DNA of 64,000 nt, taken from contig CM066037.1 in NCBI GenBank assembly GCA_033557465.1, forward strand, positions 516,018,686 through 516,082,685, in the 5' to 3' direction. This DNA comes from Ichthyophis bannanicus (lineage: Eukaryota; Chordata; Amphibia; Gymnophiona; Ichthyophiidae). Below the pieces are notes generated by a model, which was not told the origin of the DNA, did no database searches, and worked only from the letters and a program-made list of their open reading frames with translations. The first letter of the stretch is position 1. Each line of letters opens with the position of its first letter. Positions 33,191 through 43,509 of the stretch are shown here, one piece after another. A program made the position numbers and the translations under genes.

Positions 33191-34108
33191 AGAAGGGAAT
33201 GGATGCTGGGTGAGACTGGAACTAGAAGGGAGCTGATGTTGGGGGAGGATTAGAATGGGATGGGGCTGGGAGAGTAAAATGGAGAGGGGAAAAATATTTT
33301 GTGTAGGAGGGATGAAAAATCTACAATTGGCCAGGTATTGGGAGAGTAATTGGGGATTGAGGATGGAGGGGTAAAATTTGTGTGGATGAAATAGGAATGA
33401 GGAAAGAGCAAAAGGAGAAAGATTAGTATGTTAAAGCAGATGTAGAGAGAGAGAGAGAATGGAAAAAAAAACTAGAAGAGAGAAGAAAGGACAAATGGAC
33501 AGCAGACGATGGAGAGTTAGCAGAAAACATGAAGAAACCAGAAGGTGGTGGCTGGACCAATTGCAACTGAAAAAAAATGCACAAAAGGTAGAAAGATATC
33601 TCTTTATTTTGAATTTATTAACTGGAATATGTCAGCTCTGGGAAATGTGCATCATTAACATCTGCGCTTTGTTTGGTACAAGAGGAAATTCCTATTTGAT
33701 GTTGCCACTTGTTCTCTTTCCCCAGTATTCTCTGAAATGTATTGGTTTAATATTTGCAGTGTTGCCTTTTGATAGGTAGGGTATGGTGCTTTGTGAGTCC
33801 TGGTAATGCTGTCAGGATACGGCGGGTTTGCTATGGGTTCTAAATGGGCAGCGTTTGTAGTAGTTCCTAATGTGCCTGGCGGTTGGCACTGGATTATAGT
33901 AATGTAGAAATCTTTTAGTCTTTCTTTATCCATACACTCATTAAGAGACATGTTTACTAAAAGTTAGTGTATGGTAACATTATGCAAATATTTATGCAAA
34001 TAAGACCACTTATGCAAATGACGTGCTGGCACTTTGAGGAAATTCTTTGGTTTTGTGCGGCAGTTTGGGCACTCGGGCTCAAAAAGGTTAGCCATCACTG
34101 GCCTATCC

Positions 34109-34345
34109 AGTCTGTCCATCCATGCAATGCAGGATGTCAAGTCAGTGCTGACTCCTGGCGACCCAGCAGCTCCTGGATTTTCTCGGCAGTGTGACTGGAA
34201 GTAGAATGCCAGGCCTTTCTTCCAAGGCAATGGAGGGTTAACTAACTTGCCCAAGGCTACAAGGAGTGCTAGTAGGAATCAAACACTGGCATGTTAGTTA
34301 CCAAATCCCTGCTGTAACCACTTAGCTACCCATCCCCCCCCCCCA
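34109..34345. repeat. possible SINE with CORE/MIR-like segment
   Basis: After the hAT-like element there is TCAAGTCAGTGCTGACTCCT and then GGGTTAACTAACTTGCCCAA, followed by ATCAAAC. The second segment resembles the conserved core of MIR/CORE SINEs (usual AGGTTAAGTAACTTGCCCAA). The boundaries are not determined. Confidence 0.4.
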
Positions 34346-34359
34346 TCCATAAGAACTAT

Positions 34360-34615
34360 TAAGTTCTACAATCCCTTTCCTCTCTCTGAGAGCTTCTGTA
34401 TTTGTCCTATGCTTTCTTGAATTCAGATAAAATTCTCCTTTCTACCACCTCCAATGAGAAGCTAGTCCATGAATTCACCACCCTTTCCATAAATAAATAT
34501 TTCCTGAAATTACTCCCGAGTCTATTCCTTTTCACCTCTATTCTATGTTCCCTCATTTCAGAGCTTATTTTCAACTGGGAGAGACACACATCCTGTGCAT
34601 TTAATTCATGGATAA
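34360..34615 (-). mobile_element. CR1 ORF2 C-terminal piece (minus)
   Basis: On the minus strand a frame contains LGSNFRKYLFMERVVNSWTS and LSEFKKA, the terminal CR1 ORF2 block. The same copy may resume at about 41219-41815 beyond the plus-strand CR1 and L1 that lie between. Confidence 0.7.
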
Positions 34616-34921
34616 AGTGGAATTGCTTAACAAATAATTCTGTTCTGTGTTCACAGATGAAGGGCCAGGAGCAGAACCTCAGAAAACACTCACAAATAGG
34701 AACAGAAGTGACAGGGATCTTGAATGATTTTCAGAAGACACTGTTTGTGAGGAACTAGCTAAACTAAAAGTAGATAAAGCGATAGGACCAAATGGGATAC
34801 ATCTGAGAATCCTGAAGGAACTTGGGGATATTCTAGCAGCTCCACTGACTAACCTTTTCAATGCTTCTTTGGAGTCAGGAGTAGTCCCGGAGGACTGGAA
34901 AAAGGCACATGTGGTCCCTTT
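34616..34921 (+). mobile_element. CR1 RT linker piece (plus), left of L1
   Basis: Plus-strand codons give VFTDEGPGAEPQK, then VDKAIGPNGIHLRILKELGD and a NLFNASLESGVVPEDWKKAH block. This is the region before and at the start of the CR1 RT. It is cut by the L1, whose duplication ACATGTGGTCCCTTT begins at 34907. The CR1 resumes at 40925 but jumps to the C-terminal part, so an internal deletion exists. Confidence 0.75.
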
Positions 34922-35249
34922 TTTTTTTTTATAAACTTTATTTATAAACACCAAACAACAGCAAACAACAAGCTCCGAGCGGGGTGGACTCTGATCCCCA
35001 CCTCCGAGCTGAATTAACAGTTAGGTGTTATTTACTTATCCCCCTCTCCCCCCTCCCCGCCCCCTCCCCCTCCCCCCACCCAGTCACCATCCTGTCCATA
35101 AATTAACCAGTATCAGGGAAACTAACAGCCCATTTGCAAGACCTCATTATGAACACCAGGGCTCAGCACTTGGATATAGGGGTCCCAGAGCCTCTGAAAG
35201 GCCGGCCACCGCCGTGTACTACCCCGAGCTCGGCGACATTCCCACAGCA

Positions 35250-38200
35250 TCAATTGATGAAAGGCATTACGCCATTCCCAATAGGAGGGCGGCTGCGACT
35301 CCCGCCACCCTCGCAGAAAGGGCCCCTTACCCACCAGACAGGCTTTGCGCACCAACAATCGCTCCCATTTCCCCTTAGGCTGGGTGGGGCGCAGTCGATC
35401 CAGTACCACCAGGGGTCCATCCCAGCACACCCGCTGTCCCAGCAATCGCACCAAAAAGGTACAGATTTTTGCCCAGTAAGGCCGTATGTGGCGGCACCCC
35501 ACCACATGTGAAACAGTGTAGCAAGGGGCGCAGAGCAGCGCGGACAGCTCCCGTCAGAGGCCAGATGACTGCGGAAGGCCCGCCGGGGAGAAAAGTGCAC
35601 CCGAGTGATGCATTTAAATTGTATTTCTCTCCAGCGGACCCCCACCGCCAACTCCGCAATATGCTGTAAGGCCTCCAGCACTGCGCCAGGAGGGACCGCG
35701 CTACCCATTTCCGCCTCCCACGCAAGTTCCACCGGTCGGTAGTCAGTTACCGGCCTGAAGGGGGCCACCCCATTCCGCAGCCCGCGAATGGTGGGTGTTT
35801 CCACCCCTCCCAGCCCAAAGAACTCAATAATTTGTGCGGAACGCTCCGCCCGAAGTTCCGCAACCGGCAATGAGTGTACATAGTGAGCTAGCTGCATGTA
35901 CGCGAAATATTGACCTGACCGCAACTCATATTCCTCCCGTAGGGATTGAAATGGTTTGCATTTCCTGGAGGGCTCCACCACATGTCCTATATTCCGGATG
36001 CCCTGCCTCGCCCATTCGGCAAACGCTCCCGTGTCCGTCCCTGGGGTAAACTGCGCGTTACCCTGGAGTGGGATCCAACTTGAGACTCTCCAATTCGCCC
36101 CCCAGTACCCATTTAACTGCCGCCAGGTCCGCCGAACCGACCCCAGGATCACGCTGTCCTCCACTCTGCCCCAACACAACCGATTCTCCAAATGCAGTAA
36201 GGCTAGCAAAGAATTTGGAGCCGCTAGCGCCTCCTCCATTGCCCTTGGGGTAAAAACGTCTGTGCCCCCCAACCAGTCTCCCAGATGGCGTGACTGGCAG
36301 GCCAGGGCGTACGCCTCAATGTCCGGGAGCCCCAACCCGCCCTGCTCCCATTTCCCCACCAAGCGACCATAAGGGATCCGTGCCTTCTTACCATTCCACA
36401 GAAACCCCCGGAACACCGCCTCTAGCCTGCGGAGGTCACGCCGCATCAGCCACACCGGAAGGGTTTGTAGCCAGTACAGTATCCTCGGCAAGATAACCAT
36501 CTTAAGCACCGCTATCTTCCCCGACAGGGATAAGGGGAGAGATCTCCATGTCAACAATTGCTCCCGTAGCCGACCCAAGGTCCATTCGAGATTGCTGCCA
36601 TACAACCGAGACGGCTGCCCCGTTAGTCGTATGCCTAAGTACGTAAAATACTCCGCGGCCCATCTAAGCGGGAACACTCCCCGCCACCCATCACGTAAAA
36701 GGCCCAGCACATCTAAAGCCTCAGATTTCTCCATGTTAATAGCTAAGCCCGCAAAGCGTCCGAAAAGGCGCAATTCCTGCAGCAAAGAAGGTAATGAGGC
36801 CTGAGGGGAAGTCAAATGGACCAAGAAGTCGTCTGCAAAGGCCGACATTTTAAACTCATGCGCCTATACGGATGCCCTTGATCTCTGAGGATTGCTCCAC
36901 ACGCCGTATGAGTGGATCTAGGGATAGCACAAAGAGTAACGGAGACAGGGGGCAACCCTGCCGGGTCCCGTGGTATAAGGGGAAAGGATCGGATAACACC
37001 CCATTACAGTAAATGGTAGCAGTCGGATCCGTATACAAACTGTGAACCATCGTACAAAAGGCCGGTCCCAAGCCATAACACGGGAGCAGATACGTGATTT
37101 ACTTAAGGTACTGCCAGTCTACCCTGTCAAATGCTTTCTCCGCATCGAAGCTCACCAATAACGAGGGGATCCGACGTCGATTTACCCATTCCAGCGACGA
37201 GAGGATTTTGCGGAGGTTACGGACTGCGTGGCGCTGCCTGACGAAGCCAACCTGCGATTCATGAATCAGCTGACCAAGCACCCCCGCCAAGCGGTCTGCT
37301 AGAATCTTGGCCAGTAGCTTAACATCAAAGTTAAGCAGTGAAATGGGGCAATAGGACGCTGCCTGCAGGGGGTCCTTCCCCGGCTTGGGAAAGAGGGCAA
37401 TATGGGCCTGGTTCCCCCCCATCGGAAGCCGCCCCGCTCCGCTCTTTTAGTGTGTAGGGCCACCAACAGTGGGGATATATAATCGTTGAGAATCTTATAC
37501 ATCTCTGCCCCCAGTCCGTCCGGACCCGGGGATTTGTAGCAGCTCGCCCTGGCAATAACCTTTTGTACCTCTACAATAGTCAGTGGCTGGTCCAGCAACG
37601 CCTTCTCAGCCCCACTCAACCGCGGCAAGTCCAGCCCCTGAAGGTAGGATACCATCCGCTCTGGGGATCCCGCTTCCGCCGTGTAGAGCGTCTGAAAAAA
37701 TGAACGGAAAACTCGGGCAATCTGTTGGTTATCCCTATGAAGGGTCCCCTGATCATCCCTCACAGCCGCTATCAAGCGTGACCCTCGGGGACCCCGCAGG
37801 CAACGCGCCAGCAATTTGCCCGGTCTATCCCCCTGACAGTACAATTGGTATCTGTAATACGTAGCCAATTTCTTTGCCCGCTGATGCAGGAGCTCGTTCA
37901 GAGCCGTCTGCATTTCCCATAGTTGTTGCTTAAGAACCGGACTAGGGGTATTGGCCTGCCGTCGGCGAAGCTTCATGACAGTTTTCTCCAGGTGGATAAT
38001 TTGCTCCGCTCGGAGCCTCCGCTTTCGAGCCATGTAGCCTATGATGTCTCCCCTTAAAACCACTTTGGCCGTCTCCCACACTAGCTCGGGATCATCTTGA
38101 TGGCCGGCATGGTCTGATTCGAATTCCTGCCACCGACGCACCAAGAACCTCCGGAATTGGGTATCTTTGTAAAGCTCCAGCGGGAAGCGCCAGATACGCA

Positions 38201-38937
38201 CCCCCTGACTGTCCCCCACCCCCGGCAGCGTAAGCCAGATTGGCGCGTGATCGGAAATTTCCGTCGGGCCTATCTGTGCCTCTACCTCTTTGGCAAACAG
38301 ACTTTTAGCAGTCAACAGGTAATCAATCCGCGCGCTTGTCCCATGTGCCCGGGACTGATGAGTGTAATCCCTTTCGTCCGGATGGAGAAGCCGCCACGGA
38401 TCTACCAACCCCAGGCGGGTACACAACCGTAAGAGCGCACGGGCCGACTGATAGCGTTCCCTTGGCCCCCTCCCCTCGATGTATCCAGTGTGACGTCCAT
38501 TACGCCATTAAAATCGCCGCCCACAATCAGAGGTGTGTCTGGCAACTGCTCAATTTGTGATGCCAGGCGGGAATACAAGGCAGTGTCCAGCACATTAGGG
38601 CAGTAAAGATTGCCGAGAATGATGGGCTGCCCCCCCAGGCGGCCATGCAGCAAGATATACCGCCCCGTAGGATCAAGAACCCGCTTGAGAAGTTCGAATC
38701 AGGTGTTTTTATGGATAAGCACTACCACCCCCCCTTTCTTACCCGTGGTGGGGGCTCCCCAGACCTGCCCCACCCAGCCTCGTTGAAGTTTGCGATGCTC
38801 GTCCTCTGTCTGGTGGGTTTCTTGGAGCAAGGCGATGTCGGCTCGCTGCCGCGCCAGCGCTTGCAAAATTTTTGATCGCTTAATGGGGCTCCCCAACCCG
38901 CATACGTTCCAGGAAATAATTTTCAGTTTAACAGTAT
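35250..38937 (-). pseudogene. L1 ORF2: APE endonuclease and reverse transcriptase, frameshifted
   Basis: Translation reads IISWNVCGLGSPIKR (about 38920) and IALLQETHQ, the APE endonuclease start, then TPLIVGGDFNGVMD (about 38530) and ISDHAPIWL (about 38250), covering the N, D and H boxes. After the linker comes CYKSPGPDGLGAEMYK, then PISLLNFDVKLLAKILADRL, SFDAEKAFDRVDW, GTRQGCPLSPLLFVL and MSAFADDFLV, with the active site at about 36835-36848. The frame at 36848-35250 gives the thumb and C-terminal domain, including TYLGIRLTG, MVILPRILYWLQTLPVWL and FLWNGKKARI. Frame changes fall near 38697, 38430, 37420, 37090 and 36850. No ATG was found at the N-terminus. Confidence 0.88.
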
Positions 38938-38939
38938 AT

Positions 38940-39943
38940 TAATTAGCAGTTTTAGCAGAGCAGGCATCCTATATCTTGAGGAGAGCCCCCCCAGCCTGGG
39001 ACTCACCTCCCCACCTACACTGTGTTCCCTCCTAAGATATCGGCTTTCATACCCGGATGTGACTATAATACCCCCCCACTCCCCCCCACCTCCCCACCCT
39101 CCCCTCTGTCCCCCCCCACCCACCCCCCTTCCCCCCTACCTCCCCACCACCCCACACTCTCATTCTCCCAATCTTCCGTCGACCCAGCTGGGTCACGGAG
39201 ATCCTCCCTTCTGGATCCGTGAGAGGCGTATGGTCTGCCCCGGCCACTTATCTGGGAACTATGCACTCTACATTTAGACGGTGGGCCTGAGGACCACTCG
39301 GCTAGTAGGCCTCGAGGTTGCGGCTCGCATAGCTTAGTGCAGGGGCCCCGCCCTCGGGGGGCCATACCCTCCACACCAATCCACCCGGGCCTTCTGACCA
39401 ACAGGCTAGGAGCGGATTATGGAGAACGCCCAGGTAATATCATGGGCGGCCCCCCAGGATGGGGAACCGCTCAAGATGCCCGGCCTATCTCCGCTCCGCC
39501 TGCAGGCCACGGGGTTGTCCCCGCCCTCTCACATTGCCACCCCCCCAGACCGCGTCCCCTCTATACTCTAACAGAGCCCCCCACACAGGCAATCAGGCTT
39601 CTGCATTTAGAACGTTGTACACATAAACATTATAACATAAACCAACAGGCCTCATCTGCCCGCCCAACCGCCTCCGAGTATTGCAGGCAAGGTGTAGGAG
39701 CCACCGATGTCTCCTTTAGAATGATGTCCGGAGGCATTCGGGTATTATGTTCCCCACTGGCTCGTTCGTCTCCAATGCCAGGCAGACAGGTCCCGGCCCC
39801 TGTGTCTCTCCCGGCAGGGCTCCAGGTTCCGCTGAGCTGTTGCTAAGGGCAGGCCCGGACAGGGCCTGCTGTGCCACAGCCGGGCAGAATCACACCGCAG
39901 CTGCGAGACACGCCCTCCCCCAGAGGGACCGGTACTGTACTTG
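38940..39943 (-). other. L1 inter-ORF spacer
   Basis: One kilobase between the ORF1 stop and the ORF2 start with no coding signature. It includes a C-rich run (about 39068-39155). L1 inter-ORF gaps are normally short, so this is either lineage-specific or acquired sequence. Confidence 0.6.
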
Positions 39944-40750
39944 TTACTGTCCGCTTTCCAACGAAGAAATATATGGCCCAGCCTCCGCTGCTGATTCAAA
40001 GGAACGGTGGCCGCCGGCGTGATACACGTGCAGCCGAGCGGGATACTGCACAGAGAACTTGATATTCAAAGCTATCAGTTTGTGGCAAAGGGGAGCATAG
40101 GCACGGCGTTTTTGGCTAAGCGCTACTGAATAGTCCTGCGCAAAACGAAGTGTCATGTTGCCATGCTTGATTTCCCCCTTCTGCCGTGCGGCTCGGAGTA
40201 TGGCCTCTTTTTGGGGAAACTGAAGGAATTTCGCCAATACCACTCTCGGGCGCTGGTCCCGATGAGCCCGCTCTATTTGCACTTTACCGCCCTCTGCCAG
40301 ACCTTCAAATAGCTGCGGCAGCAAGGTCTCCAGGTAATGTACAAGTTCTTTATCCGCGATGGTGTTATCAAGGCCCAGCACCCTTAGATTATTTCTTCTG
40401 GAGCGATTTTCTAAGTCATCCATTTTAGCTTCATAGGCTTGCAGCTGGGCCTTCAGTTGGGTAAGGTCTGACCCCAGGGTCTCCAGGCTATCCTCTGCCT
40501 TACCCAGTCGGTCCTCCGCCTCCTGAAGTCTGGTGCCCAGAGCCCCAACCGAGATCTGAAGATTGTCCATTTTCTCATGTAAAGCTGTAAATTGTGCCGA
40601 CAGGGCCTCCGCTACTGCCGCAGAGACCTCCTCGACGAAAGCCGGCATGGTGGGGGATTTCGGCATGGCTGGGTTGTCGGCCATTTTAGCCGCCGGAGTA
40701 GTCCTCTCCTTCTCTTTCTCCCGCCGCGAGGTTTTTACCGCGGATGCCAT
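39944..40750 (-). CDS. L1 ORF1 protein (RNA chaperone), intact
   Basis: An open frame of 268 codons starts at ATG 40750 (MASAVKTSRREKEKE). A nine-base in-frame GTG extension is possible. From about residue 40 a long heptad-patterned coiled coil (TALHEKMDNLQISVGALGTR and onward) mediates trimerisation in this family. It ends in DDLENRSRRNNLRVLGL, the invariant entry to the RRM domain. The RRM has a VQIERAHR block, and the C-terminal domain starts near MTLRFAQDYS and continues to KFSVQYPARLHV. L1 ORF1p coats the L1 RNA and aids target-primed reverse transcription. It is the only undamaged protein I found among the autonomous elements here. Confidence 0.9.
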   Translation of the reverse strand: MASAVKTSRREKEKERTTPAAKMADNPAMPKSPTMPAFVEEVSAAVAEALSAQFTALHEKMDNLQISVGALGTRLQEAEDRLGKAEDSLETLGSDLTQLKAQLQAYEAKMDDLENRSRRNNLRVLGLDNTIADKELVHYLETLLPQLFEGLAEGGKVQIERAHRDQRPRVVLAKFLQFPQKEAILRAARQKGEIKHGNMTLRFAQDYSVALSQKRRAYAPLCHKLIALNIKFSVQYPARLHVYHAGGHRSFESAAEAGPYISSLESGQ

Positions 40751-40924
40751 CCCGACCACCGCTCCGAGTAACAGACACCTTCTGGCCCCTGCTACTGCAG
40801 ATTCAGCCCAGGCACGGTATTTAAGCTGGCTTTTAATGCTCGGTTTGGGCCGGGGAAGACCGGAGCGCTAGCAGACACGACCTATTGCTCTCACCGCATC
40901 ACGTGATCTACATGTGGTCCCTTT

Positions 40925-41218
40925 ATACATAGAGATGTTTAAATACCTCCATGGCATAAATGCTCAAGAGGAAAGCCCCTTTCGATTGAAAGTAAGCTCT
41001 GGGGAGGGGACATAGGATGAGAGCGAAAAGGGATAGCCTCACGAATAATATGTAGAAACATTTCTTTATGGAAAGTAGTAGATGCATGGAATAGTCTCCC
41101 AGTGGAGGTAGTAGAGACGAGGTCAGTATCTGAATTCAGTAAAGTATGGGACAAACACAGTAGATCTCTAAAGGAAAAGAGAGGACTATTGTAGCTGATA
41201 TGGAAGGGCAGACTAGAT
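40925..41218 (+). mobile_element. CR1 ORF2 C-terminal piece (plus), right of L1
   Basis: Plus-strand reading gives EMFKYLHGINAQ, then KVVDAWNSLPVEVVETRSVS and DKHSRSLKEKRGLL, the end of CR1 ORF2, followed by the start of the 3' UTR (GGAAGGGCAGACTAGAT). It belongs with 34616-34921; the RT core between them is missing. Confidence 0.75.
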
Positions 41219-41815
41219 AGAAACATGAGGGCAGAAAGAGACCACATAGCCTATGTTTATATATCTCCCCTCTCCTAGCTTTTCTGTAAAGTATACATAT
41301 CGAGATCTTTAAGCCAATCCCTATATTCCTTATGACGAAGACCACTGACCATTTTAGTAGCCATCCTGTTTATATCATTTTGAAGGAGCGATCTCCAGTA
41401 CTCCAAAGTGAGGTCTCACTAGAGATTTATATAAAGGCACTAACACCTTCTTTTTCCCACTGGTCATTCCATACACACCCTATGCACTCAAGCATCCTTC
41501 CACATTTTGTCATTCCCTTTTCTAGCCACTTTAAGATCATCTGATACAATCACCCTTCCCCCCCCCCCCCCACCGGATATGCTCTTCTCTCATGAAATGA
41601 AGTACTTTACCCCCATACTGTACTGCTCCCTTGGGGGTTTTGCAGTCCAAATGCTGACATTGAATTTTTTAGCATTAAATCTTAGTTGCCAAATCCTTGG
41701 CCATTCCCTCAAGCTTTGCTGAATCCCTCCTCATGTTAAGTACACCTTCTGGGATGTCTACCCTGTTGCAGATTTTGGTTCCATTTACAAAGAGACATAC
41801 CTTTCCCAAAAGATC
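41219..41815 (-). mobile_element. CR1 LINE piece (minus)
   Basis: It begins with the complement of the CR1 3' end (AGAAACATGAGGGCAGAAAG) and, after an apparent jump, continues with the antisense ORF2 C-terminal region (GACCATTTTAGTAGCCATCC) up to GTTGCAGATTTTGGTTCCAT near 41780. It is highly decayed. Together with 34360-34615 it may be one CR1 that was interrupted by the plus-strand CR1. Confidence 0.65.
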
Positions 41816-41879
41816 ACAGGCATAGTTTGGGGGAAGGGGATACTGGAAGGGGTAGCATGGAGGCAGCACAGCATCTCCC

Positions 41880-42840
41880 AGATGATCCAGGTACTGGTCC
41901 AAGAGAATTGTGGAAAATTGCAAGAGGATCTTGATAAATTGGAAGACTGGGCATCCAAATGGCAGATGAAATTTAATGTGGATAAGTGCAAAGTTATGCA
42001 CCTAGGAAAGAACAACCCAAACTATGGTTACACGATGCAAGGTTCCACATTGGGAACCACTACCCAGGAAAAAGATTTAGGCATCATCGTGGATATCATG
42101 TTGAAACCCTCCACCTAGTGTGCAGCGGCGGCAAAGAGAGCAAATAAAATGCTAGGTATCATAAGGAAAGAAATAGAAAATAAAACAAAGGATATTATAA
42201 TGCCTCTATCATTCCATGGTGCGACTGCGCCTTAAATATTGTGTGCAATTCTGTTTGCCGTATCTTTAGAAAAGATATAGCATAATTAGAAAAGATACAG
42301 AGAACAGCCACCAAAATGGAAAAGGGGATGGAAGGATACTCCTATGAAGAGAGACTAAAAATGTTAGGGCTCTTCAACCTGGAAAAGAGACGGCTGAGGG
42401 GAGATATGATAGAGGTCTATAAATTAATGAATGGAATGGAACGGGTAAACGTAGATCAATTGTTTACATCATCAGAATATAAAAAGGCTAGGGGACATGC
42501 AATGAAGCTACAGGGTAACCTATTTAAGACTAAGAGAACATTTTTCACTCAAGGTGTAATCAAACTCTGGAATTTGTTACCAGAGGATGTAGTAAAAGCT
42601 GTTAGTGTAGCTGGGTTTAAAAAAGGTTTGGACAAGTTCCTGGAGGAAAGGTACATAAACCATTATTAAAAGGGACACGGGATATCACTGCTTGACCCAA
42701 TACAAGCATTGAGGAGCATGTGTCTTTTGGGGAAACTGCTAGGTACATACGACCTATATTGGCCATTGTTGGAAAGAAGATACTGGGCTTGCTGGACCTT
42801 GGTCTGACCCAGTATGGCATATCTTATGTTCTTATATTAC
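41880..42840 (+). mobile_element. CR1 second lineage, ORF2 C-terminus and 3' end
   Basis: The frame at 41882-42118 has LDKLEDWASKWQMKFNVDKC followed by KVMHLGKNNPNY and EKDLGIIVD. The frame at 42316-42669 has YSYEERLKMLGLFNLEKRRL, RGDMIEVYKLMNG, FFTQGVIKLWNLLPEDVV and GLDKFLEERY. The 3' UTR ends at CCAGTATGGCATATCTTATG plus TTCTTATAT, a true CR1 tail. One or two frameshifts near 42120-42300 interrupt it. It differs in sequence from the more common CR1 copies here, such as 53010-54610. Confidence 0.85.
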
Positions 42841-42999
42841 ACCTCCTTCCCTATCAAGATGACCTCTCCACCCTTTGCAACTCCCCCTCCCCCAAACTAA
42901 GCAGGCAAACTACATACCTACGGACGACCCTACTGGATCCTGAAAGGAGATATGATAGAAGTAAAATCATAAGTAGGTTGGAACAGTTCAATAGGGAAT

Positions 43000-43299
43000 A
43001 GGGAATGCTTATTTGCTCTTTCAAACAGTACTAGGACTAGGACGTTCAATGAAGTTAATAGCACTTTTAAAACAAATCAGAGTATTTTTTTTCTCTCAAC
43101 ATACAATTAAGCTGTGGATATTGTTGCCAGAGGATATGGTGAAAGCAGTTAGCATAGTTGGGTTTAAAAAGAGTTTAGACACATTCCTGGAGGAAAAGTC
43201 CATAAACCATTAGCCATGTAGACTCCCCTGAGCATATGCAATAAAGAATGGCTCTTTGCAATTCGGTCATTCTGGACTTGAAAGACCTTTAGTCTAACC
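43000..43299 (+). mobile_element. CR1 second lineage, short 3' piece
   Basis: This encodes TIKLWILLPEDMVKAVSIVG and SLDTFLEEKSINH, then a 3' UTR with CTTTAGTCTAACC. It is cut by the MITE at 43300, whose duplication GTCTAACC starts at 43292. Confidence 0.75.
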
Positions 43300-43501
43300 C
43301 AGAGGTTCCCAACTCCAGTCCTGGAGGGCCAAACACCATTCAGGTTTTCAGGCTTTCAGGCTGTCCCTAATAAATATGCATGAGATGCATTTGCATGCAC
43401 TGCCCCCACTGTATTCAAATGTATCTCATGCATATTCATTAGGGACAGCCTGAAAACCTGAATGGTGTTTGGCCCTCCAGGACTGGAGTTGGGAACCTCT
43501 G
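43300..43501. mobile_element. palindromic hAT-type MITE
   Basis: This 202-bp element is almost a perfect inverted repeat. It starts CAGAGGTTCCCAACTCCAGT and ends with the reverse complement. An exact 8-bp duplication GTCTAACC flanks it (43292-43299, 43502-43509). The arms are about 95 bp around a short centre near 43400. It is non-coding and would need a hAT transposase from elsewhere. Confidence 0.92.
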
Positions 43502-43509
43502 GTCTAACC

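Larger units (their letters stand above)
31269..34100. mobile_element. non-autonomous hAT-like element with hairpin and G-rich minisatellite (copy 2)
   Basis: The left end is CAGCTATGGCGAACCTATGG. The right end, read on the complementary strand, is CAGTGATGGCTAACCTTTTT. An exact 8-bp duplication GCCTATCC flanks it (31261-31268, 34101-34108), so it is hAT-type. The layout mirrors copy 1 (637-3522): an A-tract, a long palindrome (31350-31699), a G-rich minisatellite (about 31710-33190) and a body (about 33190-33985) almost identical to 2500-3450. The terminal 80-110 bp at each side do not resemble copy 1 apart from the hAT-type CAG start. Copy 2 lacks about 175 bp present in copy 1 at about 2970-3145. 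It has no transposase. Confidence 0.87.
34922..40909 (-). mobile_element. near full-length L1-clade LINE
   Basis: This is a 6.0-kb element on the minus strand. Its 3' poly(A) is the T-run at 34918-34930, with an AATAAA-type signal nearby. The 15-bp target duplication ACATGTGGTCCCTTT is at 34907-34921 and 40910-40924. From 5' to 3' it has a 150-bp 5' UTR, an intact ORF1 (40750-39944), a long spacer (39943-38940), ORF2 with endonuclease and RT but with several frameshifts (about 38937-35250), and a 3' UTR. It inserted into a CR1. The exact duplication and intact ORF1 suggest it is fairly young. Confidence 0.92.

Noticed and set aside
35025..36496. Plus-strand open frames across the L1
   Set aside because: These are antisense to L1 ORF2, whose RT and C-terminal motifs are clear on the minus strand.
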